Origin: Streptomyces viridochromogenes
GTDB taxonomy: Bacteria > Actinomycetota > Actinomycetes > Streptomycetales > Streptomycetaceae
Direction of reading: 5' to 3'
NCBI RefSeq assembly: GCF_001270495.1
Contig: NZ_LGUR01000247.1
Coordinates: 1-40,735 of the forward strand
DNA length: 40,735 nucleotides
The notes beneath the pieces were generated by a model that saw nothing but the letters and a program-made list of their open reading frames with translations, was not told the DNA's origin and searched no databases. This document shows, in pieces, positions 1 to 7,149 of the stretch. Each line of letters begins with the position of its first letter. The stretch's first letter is position 1. The position numbers and the translations under genes were made by a program.

Positions 1-12
1 ACAACGGGCCTG

Positions 13-169
13 GGCGGGGTTCCCTCCTCGGTCGGACAGCTCCGCCGTACCAGGGTTCCGGGCGCGGTGTCCTGGCTCGCGCAGCGACCGCGCAGCGGCC
101 CGGCCTGGACGCCGTGCCCGGGTTCCTGGTACGCCCCCTGGGGTGTCCGGCCGAGGAGGGAACCCCGCC
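13..169. repeat. 157-bp imperfect palindrome (MITE-like or hairpin RNA)
   Basis: The two ends of this segment are inverted copies. Bases 13-38 pair with 144-169 with a single T:G position (32 with 150) interrupting otherwise perfect complementarity. After a short asymmetric bulge, bases 46-54 pair with 125-133 and 58-77 pair with 102-121. Non-Watson-Crick positions in the inner arm are mostly G:T (64/115, 68/111, 77/102). The apex is about 83-98. No coding sequence fits it. Such a structure could be a MITE, an insertion-sequence remnant, a strong bidirectional terminator or a structured RNA; nothing visible decides between them. No target-site duplication was recognised. Confidence 0.7.
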
Positions 170-482
170 TTCACCCGCACCACAACGCTCCCGCACCCAA
201 CCAACAAGCCCCCACCCCTCCGAGAGAGGACCCGCCGGAGGCACGAGAGTTGTAAGGCCAGCCCGGAGATAAAGACACGGTGGCTTTGATCGGTGCGGGC
301 ACGGCCACGGTCAGCCGGTGCAGCAGATCACCGGGGGCTCCGACCCTAGCCGTAGACCAGCGACCACGGCCGCGGGGAATCGTTCGGGGAATTACTTGTT
401 TTGCGATCGGAAGCGGTTGAGTATGGCGGTTGCACAGAGGCCCGGCATTCCGACGGCGGCGGTCGACAGGAAATGCCCCTAG
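170..482. other. Non-coding stretch upstream of the amidinotransferase
   Basis: About 310 bases with no convincing reading frame. It follows the palindrome and precedes the amidinotransferase gene. The first part is C-rich; the part after about 380 is more AT-rich, as expected for a promoter region, and holds the SigB-like boxes listed separately. Confidence 0.5.
398..424 (+). promoter_or_regulatory. Possible SigB-type promoter for the amidinotransferase
   Basis: GTTT (398-401), a 17-base spacer and GAGTAT (419-424) resemble the Streptomyces SigB-family consensus GNNT-N14-16-GGGTAT/C, with one mismatch in the -10 box and a slightly long spacer. It sits 58 bases ahead of the GTG candidate start and 76 ahead of the ATG candidate. 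This is a motif match only; short motifs of this kind occur by chance. Confidence 0.3.
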
Positions 483-1625
483 GTGGGATGTGAATTAGGC
501 ATGATGTCGGCGCCATCGGCTGCGAGTGTCAACGCTGCGGAGCCTCTCGTTTCGCCGGTCAATTCACACAACGAATGGGACCCGCTGGAGGAGATCATCG
601 TCGGGCGTCTCGATGCCGCGACGATCCCGTGCAAGCATCCGGTCGTGGCGTGCAACTTGCCACCGTGGGCGGCGCGGTTGCAGGGGCTGGCCGCCGGCTT
701 CAGGTATCCGCGCGTGCTGATCGAGCGGGCGCAGCATGAGCTCGATGGGTTCATTGCTCTTCTGCAGTCTCTCGGCATCACGGTCAGGCGCCCGGAGGCG
801 GTCAACCACAGGCGACGCTTCGGCACCCCCGGCTGGTCGTCGCGCGGTTTTTGCAACACCTGTCCGCGGGACAGCCTGCTCGTGATCGGCGACGAGATCA
901 TCGAGACCCCGATGGCATGGCCGTGCCGGTATTTCGAGACTCACTCCTATCGCCCGATCCTCAAGGACTACTTCCGGCGCGGCGCGCGCTGGACAGCGGC
1001 TCCCAAGCCGCAACTCACCGACGAACTGTTCGAGGCGGACTTCCGCATCCCCGAGCCCGACGAGCCTGTGCGTCACATCCTCACCGAGTTCGAGCCGGTC
1101 TTCGACGCGGCGGATTTCGTGCGCGCGGGACGCGACCTCTTCGTGACGCGGAGCAATGTCACCAACCGAATGGGCATCGACTGGTTGCGCCGCCATCTCG
1201 GACCCGGCTATCGCATCCACGAGATCGAGAGCCGCTGCCGCACGCCCATGCACATCGACACGACGTTCGTGCCGCTCGCGCCCGGCAAGGTCCTGGTCAA
1301 TCCCGAATACGTCAACGTCGACCGGCTGCCCGACATCCTCGACTCGTGGGACGTCCTGGTCGCTCCCGAGCCCGACCCGATCGACGATCGCCTGCTCAGG
1401 ATCACCTCGATGTGCGGCAAATGGCTCAGCATGAATGTGCTCATGATCGACGAGAAACGGGTGATCGCTGAGCGGCACCACACCGGCATGCTGCGCGCGC
1501 TTGAGAAATGGGGGTTCGAGCCGATCCCGTGCAACCTGTTGCACTACGCGCCGTTCGGCGGCTCATTCCACTGCGCGACCCTCGACATCCGCCGGCGCGG
1601 CACGCTCGAATCGTACTTCCGCTGA
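483..1625 (+). CDS. Glycine amidinotransferase-type enzyme (amidino transfer from arginine)
   Basis: The family moves the amidino group of L-arginine to an amine acceptor: glycine in AGAT, inosamine phosphate in StrB1. Counting from the GTG at 483 (380 residues), all three catalytic residues are visible. They are Asp208 in FDAADFVRAGRD, His257 in MHIDTTF and Cys364 in GGSFHCAT, with the same Asp-His spacing (49) as human AGAT (Asp254, His303, Cys407). The N-terminal NEWDPLEEIIVGR is also typical, and the length is normal. The start is uncertain. GTG 483 has AGGA at good distance but would place a TTA codon (495-497) in the gene; ATG 501 or 504 would avoid it. The true acceptor is unknown. No biosynthetic partners lie beside it, so it may be an orphan enzyme of secondary or stress metabolism. 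Confidence 0.9.
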   Translation: MGCELGMMSAPSAASVNAAEPLVSPVNSHNEWDPLEEIIVGRLDAATIPCKHPVVACNLPPWAARLQGLAAGFRYPRVLIERAQHELDGFIALLQSLGITVRRPEAVNHRRRFGTPGWSSRGFCNTCPRDSLLVIGDEIIETPMAWPCRYFETHSYRPILKDYFRRGARWTAAPKPQLTDELFEADFRIPEPDEPVRHILTEFEPVFDAADFVRAGRDLFVTRSNVTNRMGIDWLRRHLGPGYRIHEIESRCRTPMHIDTTFVPLAPGKVLVNPEYVNVDRLPDILDSWDVLVAPEPDPIDDRLLRITSMCGKWLSMNVLMIDEKRVIAERHHTGMLRALEKWGFEPIPCNLLHYAPFGGSFHCATLDIRRRGTLESYFR

Positions 1626-1671
1626 TCGGCCCACCGATCGTACGCACCAAAGAGCGGGCGAGGTCAACGGT

Positions 1672-1923
1672 TCAGCAGCGGGAGGCATCGTGCAGGTCCG
1701 GGCGTCGCTCCCAGAAGACAGCCGGGCGTCTGAAGTGAGCACGAGCCAGAAGGTCTGCTCGACGACGTAGCAGAGCCTGCCCAGCCTCTTGACGATGGGG
1801 GCGCTTGCGGGAGATCACCAACATGATGCGGCGCCTGCGCATTTCGCGGCCGCGAAAGCACCTTCCGTAGGCAGCGCGCAGCTGGCAGGGCCGGAATCTG
1901 GCGTGCCACCGTCCCGCCGACAC
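1672..1923 (-). pseudogene. Decayed IS5-family transposase C-terminal fragment
   Basis: No single frame encodes a protein, but minus-strand frames contain pieces of an IS5-type transposase C-terminus in the right order. There is a basic stretch RRRRIMLVISRK near 1810-1850, then RLGRLCYVVEQT (about 1755-1790), then FRRPAVFWERRPDLHDAS (about 1675-1735). Intact Streptomyces members read roughly LGR.RYVVEQTFALLH.FRRLAVRWERR.DLHDAF in one frame. At least two frameshifts are needed, and the N-terminal catalytic part is absent. This is a fossil that shows past insertion-sequence activity beside the amidinotransferase. It also accounts for the otherwise empty 1626-1966 stretch. Confidence 0.6.
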
Positions 1924-1966
1924 GCCACGACCTCCCAGACCCCCGGCGGGCGGTCGCCCCCCTGAC

Positions 1967-2242
1967 TCAGAACGCCCGTGGGGACATCACCGTCTCCGCT
2001 CCGGCGATCACGGCGGTACAGCGGGGCGCGCCGGGCCCGGGCGTGATGCGTACGGTCACCGGCAGTGGAGGATCGGCGGGGAGTTCGCCGGTGAGGATCA
2101 GGGGCCGGCTCCCATGGACCTCTGCACGACCGGTTTCCTTGCCGTCGACCAGCAGCTCGACCGCTCCACGGTGGCCGCCATGGATGTTCACAGTCACCGA
2201 GTGCCCCCTGGCGTCAAGGTGGAAATGGTGAGTCGGCGCCAT
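1967..2242 (-). CDS. Small hypothetical protein, beta-rich
   Basis: 91 residues starting at ATG 2242, with AGGGAGA six to seven bases upstream. The sequence begins MAPTHHFHLDARGHSVTVN and continues with alternating hydrophobic and polar residues (VELLVDGKE, LPVTVRITPG), which suggests a small all-beta fold. There is no signal peptide, membrane helix or cysteine cluster. It is divergent from the terC-type gene, and the two share the 2243-2446 spacer. The function is unknown. Length, ribosome binding site and codon bias make it a likely real gene. A much longer minus-strand frame running through terC is only a shadow. Confidence 0.65.
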   Translation of the reverse strand: MAPTHHFHLDARGHSVTVNIHGGHRGAVELLVDGKETGRAEVHGSRPLILTGELPADPPLPVTVRITPGPGAPRCTAVIAGAETVMSPRAF

Positions 2243-2446
2243 CACAAGTCTCCCTGGGGCATCTGCAGCCTCTACCCGAAGCATGCCCCCGCTCGCTCGC
2301 CGCCGCCCGTGCTGAGGGGTGCGGCTGGTGGAGCCCAGCCTGCTCCGCAGGCGTCTTCTGCCCCTGATGTCGCCCAGTGCAGTGAAATGCCGCAGACTCG
2401 CGTATAGGGCCCGTATAGGTGTGGGCTGCGGAGTGGGTGACCGGTT

Positions 2447-3514
2447 GTGCTTGAGGTCCCGTTGTGGCTGTGGGGAGCGTTCGCCGCGACTGTGGTGGTG
2501 TCGCTGGCCGTGGACCTCCTCGCCCACCGCACCGCGCATGTCATCGGGTTCAAGGAAGCCGCCGCCTGGAGTGCCCTGTGGGTGGGCCTCGCCTTGATCT
2601 TCGCCGCCGTGGTCTTCCTCGTTCTCGGCGCGACAGCTGGCACCGAGTACACCACGGCATGGCTGCTGGAGAAGAGTCTGTCGGTGGACAACCTCTTTGT
2701 CTTCGCCGTGATCTTCGCCTACTTCAAGGTGCCCCGTGCCTATCAGCACAGGGTCCTGTTCTTCGGCGTGATGGGCGCTCTGGTCTTCCGCGGGATCTTC
2801 CTCTCCCTCGGTGTCGCCGTCGTCAGCCGTTTCACCGCGGTGCTGTTCGCCTTCGCCGCCGTTCTCTTCTACAGCACCTACAAGCTCCTCAAGGACGAGG
2901 AGGAGAGCTTCGACCCCGGCAAGAGCTTCGCCCTGCGGATGCTCCGCAAGATCATTCCGGTTCGGGACGAGTACGCGGGCATGAAGTTCTTCGTCAAAGA
3001 GGCCGGCAAGCGCGTGGCCACCCCACTCCTCGCGGTGGTCGCCGCGATCGAGGCAGCAGACCTGATCTTCGCCGTCGACAGTGTCCCCGCCGTCCTCGCC
3101 GTCAGCGACGACGCCTTCATCGTCTACACCAGCAACGCGTTCGCCATCCTCGGCCTGCGCGCCCTGTACTTCATGCTCGCGGGCCTGCTGGACCGCTTCC
3201 ACTACCTGAACAAGGGCCTCGCGATCATCCTGGCCTTCATCGGCGTCAAGCTCATCCTCCAGGCATCCCACAAGCTGATCAGCCCCAGCATCCCGGAAAT
3301 CCCCTCACCGATCAGCCTCGCGGTCATCGTCGTCGTACTTGCCGCATCCGTCGTACTCAGCCTGCGGCGACCCGCCCCGCTCCACCTGCCCCCCGCCGCT
3401 CAGGAGGAGAAGCCGCCCGCCCCATCAGGCACAGCCACCACGAACCCCGGGCCCACCGGCGCACATGCTGAGCAGGACCAGCAGCCTGATGATCCACCCC
3501 GACCGGCGCACTGA
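2447..3514 (+). CDS. TerC/Alx-family integral membrane protein
   Basis: 355 residues from GTG 2447. TerC/Alx proteins are polytopic membrane proteins linked to tellurite resistance and, in several bacteria, to manganese export and metalation of exported proteins. The family signatures are present: EKSLSVDNLFVFAVIF near residues 70-85 and EAADLIFAVDSVPAV near 200-215, which place conserved Asp, Glu and Asn in the membrane. Seven or more hydrophobic helices cover residues 5-310. The last 45 residues are a Pro/Ala-rich hydrophilic tail. The upstream region carries TATAGG twice (2403-2426), but no manganese (yybP-ykoY) riboswitch could be recognised. The nearest ter-type relative in the window is the broken terD at 7150. 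Confidence 0.9.
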   Translation: MLEVPLWLWGAFAATVVVSLAVDLLAHRTAHVIGFKEAAAWSALWVGLALIFAAVVFLVLGATAGTEYTTAWLLEKSLSVDNLFVFAVIFAYFKVPRAYQHRVLFFGVMGALVFRGIFLSLGVAVVSRFTAVLFAFAAVLFYSTYKLLKDEEESFDPGKSFALRMLRKIIPVRDEYAGMKFFVKEAGKRVATPLLAVVAAIEAADLIFAVDSVPAVLAVSDDAFIVYTSNAFAILGLRALYFMLAGLLDRFHYLNKGLAIILAFIGVKLILQASHKLISPSIPEIPSPISLAVIVVVLAASVVLSLRRPAPLHLPPAAQEEKPPAPSGTATTNPGPTGAHAEQDQQPDDPPRPAH

Positions 3515-3581
3515 CCAGCGCCGCACCATGGGCGGCAGTCGGCCCGACCCCTTCTCCGACCACAGAGCCTATTGTTAAAGA

Positions 3582-3782
3582 ATGAGCAAAGCCGAGCATG
3601 AAACCGGCCCCCAGGGGACGCCTGTGTGCCCGGTCTGCAAGCAGCCCCTGGAGATGACCATCAAGAGACGGCACAAGACGCTCGGAATCTTCGTGCCCGT
3701 CTGGGGCCCGCGCCCCTGCCACAACCCCGAGTGCCCCGAATACCTGGAAAAGCCGGAACTCAACAGCCCCCAGGACCTCTGA
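3582..3782 (+). CDS. Small zinc-ribbon protein
   Basis: 66 residues with two metal-binding knuckles, CPVC (residues 16-19) and CHNPEC (46-51), framing a hydrophobic core (LGIFVPVWGP). This is a rubredoxin- or zinc-ribbon-like mini-protein of unknown role. There is no clear Shine-Dalgarno sequence before ATG 3582. A TATTGT box at 3570-3575 lies at the distance expected for a leaderless transcript. It sits alone between terC and yihY on the same strand. Zinc binding is inferred from the cysteine pattern. Confidence 0.7.
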   Translation: MSKAEHETGPQGTPVCPVCKQPLEMTIKRRHKTLGIFVPVWGPRPCHNPECPEYLEKPELNSPQDL

Positions 3783-3903
3783 AGACACGCACACAACCGT
3801 TGCGCAACAGGGCGACCCAGACGTGATCCTGGCTGCCACCGGGGCGGGCGGCGTCATGGCCATGACGTTACTAGCCGCCCTAAATGTAGAAAACGCACTT
3901 AGA

Positions 3904-3926
3904 TCCCATTCATGGTGAATGTGGGT
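3904..3926. promoter_or_regulatory. Small inverted repeat before the yihY-type gene
   Basis: CCCATTCA and TGAATGTGGG face each other across a three-base loop, with one bulged base. They lie in an unusually AT-rich patch (3860-3950), 33 bases ahead of the next start codon. It could be an operator for the downstream gene or a weak terminator for the upstream one. No factor is assigned. Confidence 0.3.
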
Positions 3927-3958
3927 GTGATTGGTGTATACCCGGATACTCGTGCGGA

Positions 3959-5020
3959 ATGGTACGGACGTTGAAACGGCATGGAAGGCACCGCGGGCAT
4001 GTCGCGGCGGACCGGGAGGCTGAGACCGCGCGGGCACCACAGGCCGGGCCGGACGAGCAGGTGGAGCAGCGGGCGCCGGACACTCCGACGGATCTGCCCA
4101 AGCGCTCCTGGGGGGCGGTGCTGAAAGGCACGTTGAAGGAGTTCAAGAAGGACGAGCTGACCGACCGGGCCGCGGCATTGACCTACTACAGCATCCTGGC
4201 GCTTTTCCCGGCACTGCTGGCGCTGATCTCGCTGCTCGGGGTCGTCGGGCAGTCGGCGACGCAGCAGGTGCTGGACAACATCCAGAGGCTCGCCCCGGGA
4301 GCAGCTCAGGACGTTCTGCGCAACGCGGTGCAGCAGATGCAGGGCCAGGCCGGGCTCGGCTCGGTCATGGCGATCGTGGGTCTGGTGCTGGCGGTGTGGT
4401 CGGCTTCGGGCTATGTCGCCGCGTTCATCAGGAGTGCGAACGCGGTCTACGACGTCCCCGAGGGCCGTCCGGTGTGGAAGGTGCTGCCGGTCCGCGTCGG
4501 TGTGACCGTGGTCCTGATGGTCCTGGCCGTGGTCAGTGCGGTGATCGTCGTGTTCACCGGAGGTCTGGCCAAACAGGTGGGCACCGCACTGGGCGTCGGC
4601 GATACGGCGCTGACGGTGTGGTCGATCGCGAAGTGGCCGGTGCTGGTCCTCCTGGTCACGTTCATGATCGCGATTCTGTACTGGGCGACGCCGAACGCGA
4701 GGGTGCGCGGCTTTCGCTGGATCACGCCGGGCAGTTTCCTGGCGCTGGTGATCTGGATGATCGCCTCGGCGGGGTTCGCGCTGTACGTGGCGAACTTCGC
4801 CTCGTACAACAAGACCTACGGCACGTTCGCCGGCGTGATCATTTTCCTGGTGTGGCTGTGGATCACGAATCTGGCGATCCTGCTCGGCTTGGAGTTCGAC
4901 GCGGAGCTGGCCCGCCAGCGTGCCGTCGCAGGCGGTCACCCGGCCGGCGAGGAGCCGTACGTCGAGCCGCGCGACACCCGCAAGTGGGACGAAGAGGACC
5001 AGCGCCGTCTTGAATCCTGA
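3959..5020 (+). CDS. YihY/BrkB-family membrane protein
   Basis: 353 residues from ATG 3959. The first 55 residues are charged and probably cytoplasmic. The YihY/virulence-factor BrkB domain follows, with DELTDRAAALTYYSILALFPALLALISL at its beginning, the typical GSVMAIVGLVLAVWSASGYVAAF helix in the middle and SYNKTYGTFAGVIIFLVWLWITN near the end. Six membrane helices are apparent. The C-terminal 45 residues are acidic and hydrophilic. The molecular function of the family is unsettled. Its position ahead of PAP2 and the holin-like/DUF3618/DUF4235 trio suggests an envelope-stress cluster. No strong ribosome binding site precedes the start. Confidence 0.9.
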   Translation: MVRTLKRHGRHRGHVAADREAETARAPQAGPDEQVEQRAPDTPTDLPKRSWGAVLKGTLKEFKKDELTDRAAALTYYSILALFPALLALISLLGVVGQSATQQVLDNIQRLAPGAAQDVLRNAVQQMQGQAGLGSVMAIVGLVLAVWSASGYVAAFIRSANAVYDVPEGRPVWKVLPVRVGVTVVLMVLAVVSAVIVVFTGGLAKQVGTALGVGDTALTVWSIAKWPVLVLLVTFMIAILYWATPNARVRGFRWITPGSFLALVIWMIASAGFALYVANFASYNKTYGTFAGVIIFLVWLWITNLAILLGLEFDAELARQRAVAGGHPAGEEPYVEPRDTRKWDEEDQRRLES

Positions 5021-5122
5021 GGTCTCGGATCACCGCTGTCGTTGCGAAGGCTCAGCGGCGCGCGGAGCCGACGCGATCCCGGTTGCGGTGTGAGAGGGCT
5101 TCGGACGGGAAGTCGGCTGGTC

Positions 5123-5671
5123 ATGGGAACGATGGCGGATCTACGCGACGGGGATCGCCAACTGGCCAGGAGAGTGATCGCGCGAGGGCCGTCGTGGGTG
5201 CGGCGGGTCGCGCCCGCGGTGGAGGAAGCGGCCGAGCACACCAAGGTCTGGTGGGCTGCGGCCTTGGGGATGGCCGCCTACGGCGGATGGCGCGGGCGGA
5301 CAGCCGCCGCCGCTGGGGTTGCGGCCATGACAACGGCTGAGTTGTTCTCCAACGGGGTCGCCAAGCAGCTGTACCAGCGTCGCCGCCCGCCGCCGGAATG
5401 GGTCCCGCCGGAAGATCTTCAAGACCGCCCGGACAGCTCCTCCTTCCCCTCCGGGCACACAGCCGCCGCCGTCGCCTTCACGGGCGCCGTCGCACCTGTG
5501 TGGCCAGCTGCCGGTGTCATTTGCGGGCTGTCGGCGGTGATGGTGGCGGCGCAGCGGCTGCACAGCGGCGCGCACTACCCCTTGGACGTGGCCGCCGGCG
5601 GCGCGATCGGGCTGGCAGCGGCCACCTTGATACGGGCCGCACCCCATCTACTGCGGCGACGTCTGCTCTGA
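5123..5671 (+). CDS. PAP2-family membrane phosphatase
   Basis: Type 2 phosphatidic-acid-phosphatase superfamily, membrane-bound, acting on lipid phosphates or pyrophosphates. The three-part active site is visible: K..YQRRRPPP, then SSFPSGHTAAA, then AQRLHSGAHYPLDV with the nucleophile-activating His and Asp. 182 residues from ATG 5123; ATG 5132 (GGGAA just upstream) is an equally good start, and an upstream TTG at 5042 is less likely. The protein is short but complete for a single-domain PAP2. It lies on the same strand as yihY after a 102-base gap. The exact substrate cannot be told. Confidence 0.85.
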   Translation: MGTMADLRDGDRQLARRVIARGPSWVRRVAPAVEEAAEHTKVWWAAALGMAAYGGWRGRTAAAAGVAAMTTAELFSNGVAKQLYQRRRPPPEWVPPEDLQDRPDSSSFPSGHTAAAVAFTGAVAPVWPAAGVICGLSAVMVAAQRLHSGAHYPLDVAAGGAIGLAAATLIRAAPHLLRRRLL

Positions 5672-5827
5672 CAGGCGGTGATGCGTCGTTGCGGGGTACT
5701 CGGGGACCCGGTCAAAGCGGGGAAGGAGACATCGCTGCTTGGTCGTCATCGACAGGCGGGGCACTGGCGAGAGCCATGAACGCCACCGCGCATCCCGGCA
5801 ACGCCGACGAAGGACAGGTGAGCACTC

Positions 5828-6247
5828 ATGACAGCAGACGGCTCCCCCCGCACAAGCGGCGGAGCGCAGGAACCGGTAGGTGAGCTCGTCCAGCGCGCGT
5901 CGCAGCAGCTGACGCAGCTGGTCCGCGACGAAATGCGCCTGGCGCAGGCGGAGATGACCGAGAAGGGCAAGAGGTTCGGCAAGGGCGGCGGCCTGTTCGG
6001 CGGCGCGGGCCTGATGGGCGTCCTCACCCTGCAGGCACTCGTGGCGACCGTGATCGCCGCGCTGTCCCTGGCGATGGACGTGTGGGTGGCGGCGCTGATC
6101 GTCACCGGCGTCCTGGCCGCCGTCACCGCCCTGATGGCCGCTCTCGGCAAGCAGCAGATCAGCCAGGCATCCCCGCCGACGCCCGAGCAGACCATGGACA
6201 GCGTCAAGGCCGATGTGGCAGAGATCAAGGAGAAGGCACAGCGATGA
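5828..6247 (+). CDS. Phage-holin-superfamily-III-like membrane protein
   Basis: 139 residues from ATG 5828, preceded by AAGGACAGGTGAG. An amphipathic N-terminal helix (VGELVQRASQQLTQLVRDEMRLAQAEM) is followed by two strongly hydrophobic helices (about residues 58-85 and 88-106) and a charged tail. This is the layout of the actinobacterial 'phage holin family/DUF1469' proteins, which are usually chromosomal and not linked to phage lysis. The stop overlaps the next start (ATGA at 6244). It is the first gene of a three-gene unit with DUF3618 and DUF4235 proteins, a recurrent trio in Streptomyces. A GGGTAC box at 5694-5699 is SigB-like, but no matching -35 is seen. Confidence 0.85.
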   Translation: MTADGSPRTSGGAQEPVGELVQRASQQLTQLVRDEMRLAQAEMTEKGKRFGKGGGLFGGAGLMGVLTLQALVATVIAALSLAMDVWVAALIVTGVLAAVTALMAALGKQQISQASPPTPEQTMDSVKADVAEIKEKAQR

Positions 6248-6714
6248 CCCAGGACAAGCCGCACACCGGCGACGAGGCCACACCCTCTCCGGAGGAACTG
6301 CGCGAGCAGGTCGAGGCGACCCGCGAGGAACTCGGCGAGACCGTCGAGGCGCTCGCGGCCAAGACCGATGTGAAGACCCGCGCCCACGAGAAGACGACCG
6401 CCGTCAAACAGCAGGTTGCCGAGAAGACCACCCAGGTCAGCGCCCAGGTGCGGGACAAGGCAACGCACGCCGCCCATGTGGTGCAGGACAAAACACCGGA
6501 GCCGGTGCGCACCAAGACCGCCGCGGCCACCGGACAGATCCGCGACAAGGCCGTGCACGTCGGAGAACTGGCCCGCGAGAAGGCTCCGGAGCCGGTACGC
6601 GAGAAGGCCGACCAGGGCATGCGCATGGCACGGGCCAACCGCACACCGCTGCTCGCCGCTGCAGGCGCGCTCATCGCGCTGCTGCTCGTACGTCGTGCCA
6701 GGAGGCGGCGATGA
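6244..6714 (+). CDS. DUF3618 protein, helical with C-terminal membrane anchor
   Basis: 156 residues from ATG 6244, overlapping the previous stop by four bases. The N-terminal TPSPEELREQVEATREELGETVEAL is the DUF3618 signature. A long basic/acidic helical region follows with repeated KTTxVxxQV / RDKAxHxx / EKAPEPVREKA units, similar in style to LEA or apolipoprotein-like amphipathic repeats. One membrane helix (LLAAAGALIALLLV) near residues 135-150 precedes RRARRRR. It probably coats or tethers to the membrane. The exact role is unknown. Its stop overlaps the next start. Confidence 0.85.
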   Translation: MTQDKPHTGDEATPSPEELREQVEATREELGETVEALAAKTDVKTRAHEKTTAVKQQVAEKTTQVSAQVRDKATHAAHVVQDKTPEPVRTKTAAATGQIRDKAVHVGELAREKAPEPVREKADQGMRMARANRTPLLAAAGALIALLLVRRARRRR

Positions 6715-6977
6715 AAGGCTCGAAGATCGCCTACAAGCCGGTCGGTCTGGCCCTCGGAGCGGTCAGCGGCGTGGTGGCTGGCGGGGTCTTCAAGCAGGTC
6801 TGGAAGAAGCTCGGGCACGAAGAGGACGCCCCCGACGCCACCGACGAGGAGCGCACCTGGCGCGAGGTCCTGTCGGCAGCGGTCCTCCAGGGCGCGATCT
6901 TCGCCGGTGTCAAAGCCGCCGTCGACCGCGGCGGCGCCGCCGCAACCCGCCGCCTGACCGGCACCTGGCCCGGCTGA
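6711..6977 (+). CDS. DUF4235 small membrane protein
   Basis: 88 residues from ATG 6711, overlapping the DUF3618 stop (ATGA). MKGSKIAYKPVGLALGAVSG and the later VLQGAIFAGVKAAVDRGGA make two short hydrophobic segments with conserved Gly, as in DUF4235. An acidic loop with a TWREVL motif lies between them. It is the third gene of the translationally coupled trio, and a perfect stem-loop follows 14 bases after the stop. The function is unknown; co-expression with the two upstream genes is very likely. Confidence 0.85.
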   Translation: MKGSKIAYKPVGLALGAVSGVVAGGVFKQVWKKLGHEEDAPDATDEERTWREVLSAAVLQGAIFAGVKAAVDRGGAAATRRLTGTWPG

Positions 6978-6991
6978 CCGCTCCGGTCGGT

Positions 6992-7010
6992 GTCCGTCAC
7001 CTGGACGGAC
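6992..7010 (+). terminator. Stem-loop ending the holin-like/DUF3618/DUF4235 unit
   Basis: GTCCGTC and GACGGAC form a perfect 7-bp stem with a 5-base loop, 14 bases after the DUF4235 stop. No T-tract follows, as is common in Streptomyces terminators. Confidence 0.55.
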
Positions 7011-7149
7011 GTCGGCGGGTCGTCGTGAGCGGTGACTGTGTCACCTTCCGTGGATGGCGTTTCGACTGAGCTCGGTCGGGTGGCTCATGCTGAGTGCGGT
7101 CGCCCGAGCCGCCCCGTGGCTGATCACGCGGCGTGCAGGGCCTCCGCCG

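Noticed and set aside
2243..2446. Possible manganese riboswitch (yybP-ykoY) before the terC-type gene
   Set aside because: I could not find the conserved paired loops; only duplicated TATAGG boxes are visible.
1967..3271. A 434-residue minus-strand frame through terC
   Set aside because: Only its last 91 residues, with a ribosome binding site at 2242, have protein-like composition; the rest is antisense to terC.
5694..5699. SigB promoter for the holin-like operon
   Set aside because: GGGTAC is present but no GNNT lies at 14-16 bases upstream; too weak to list as a feature.
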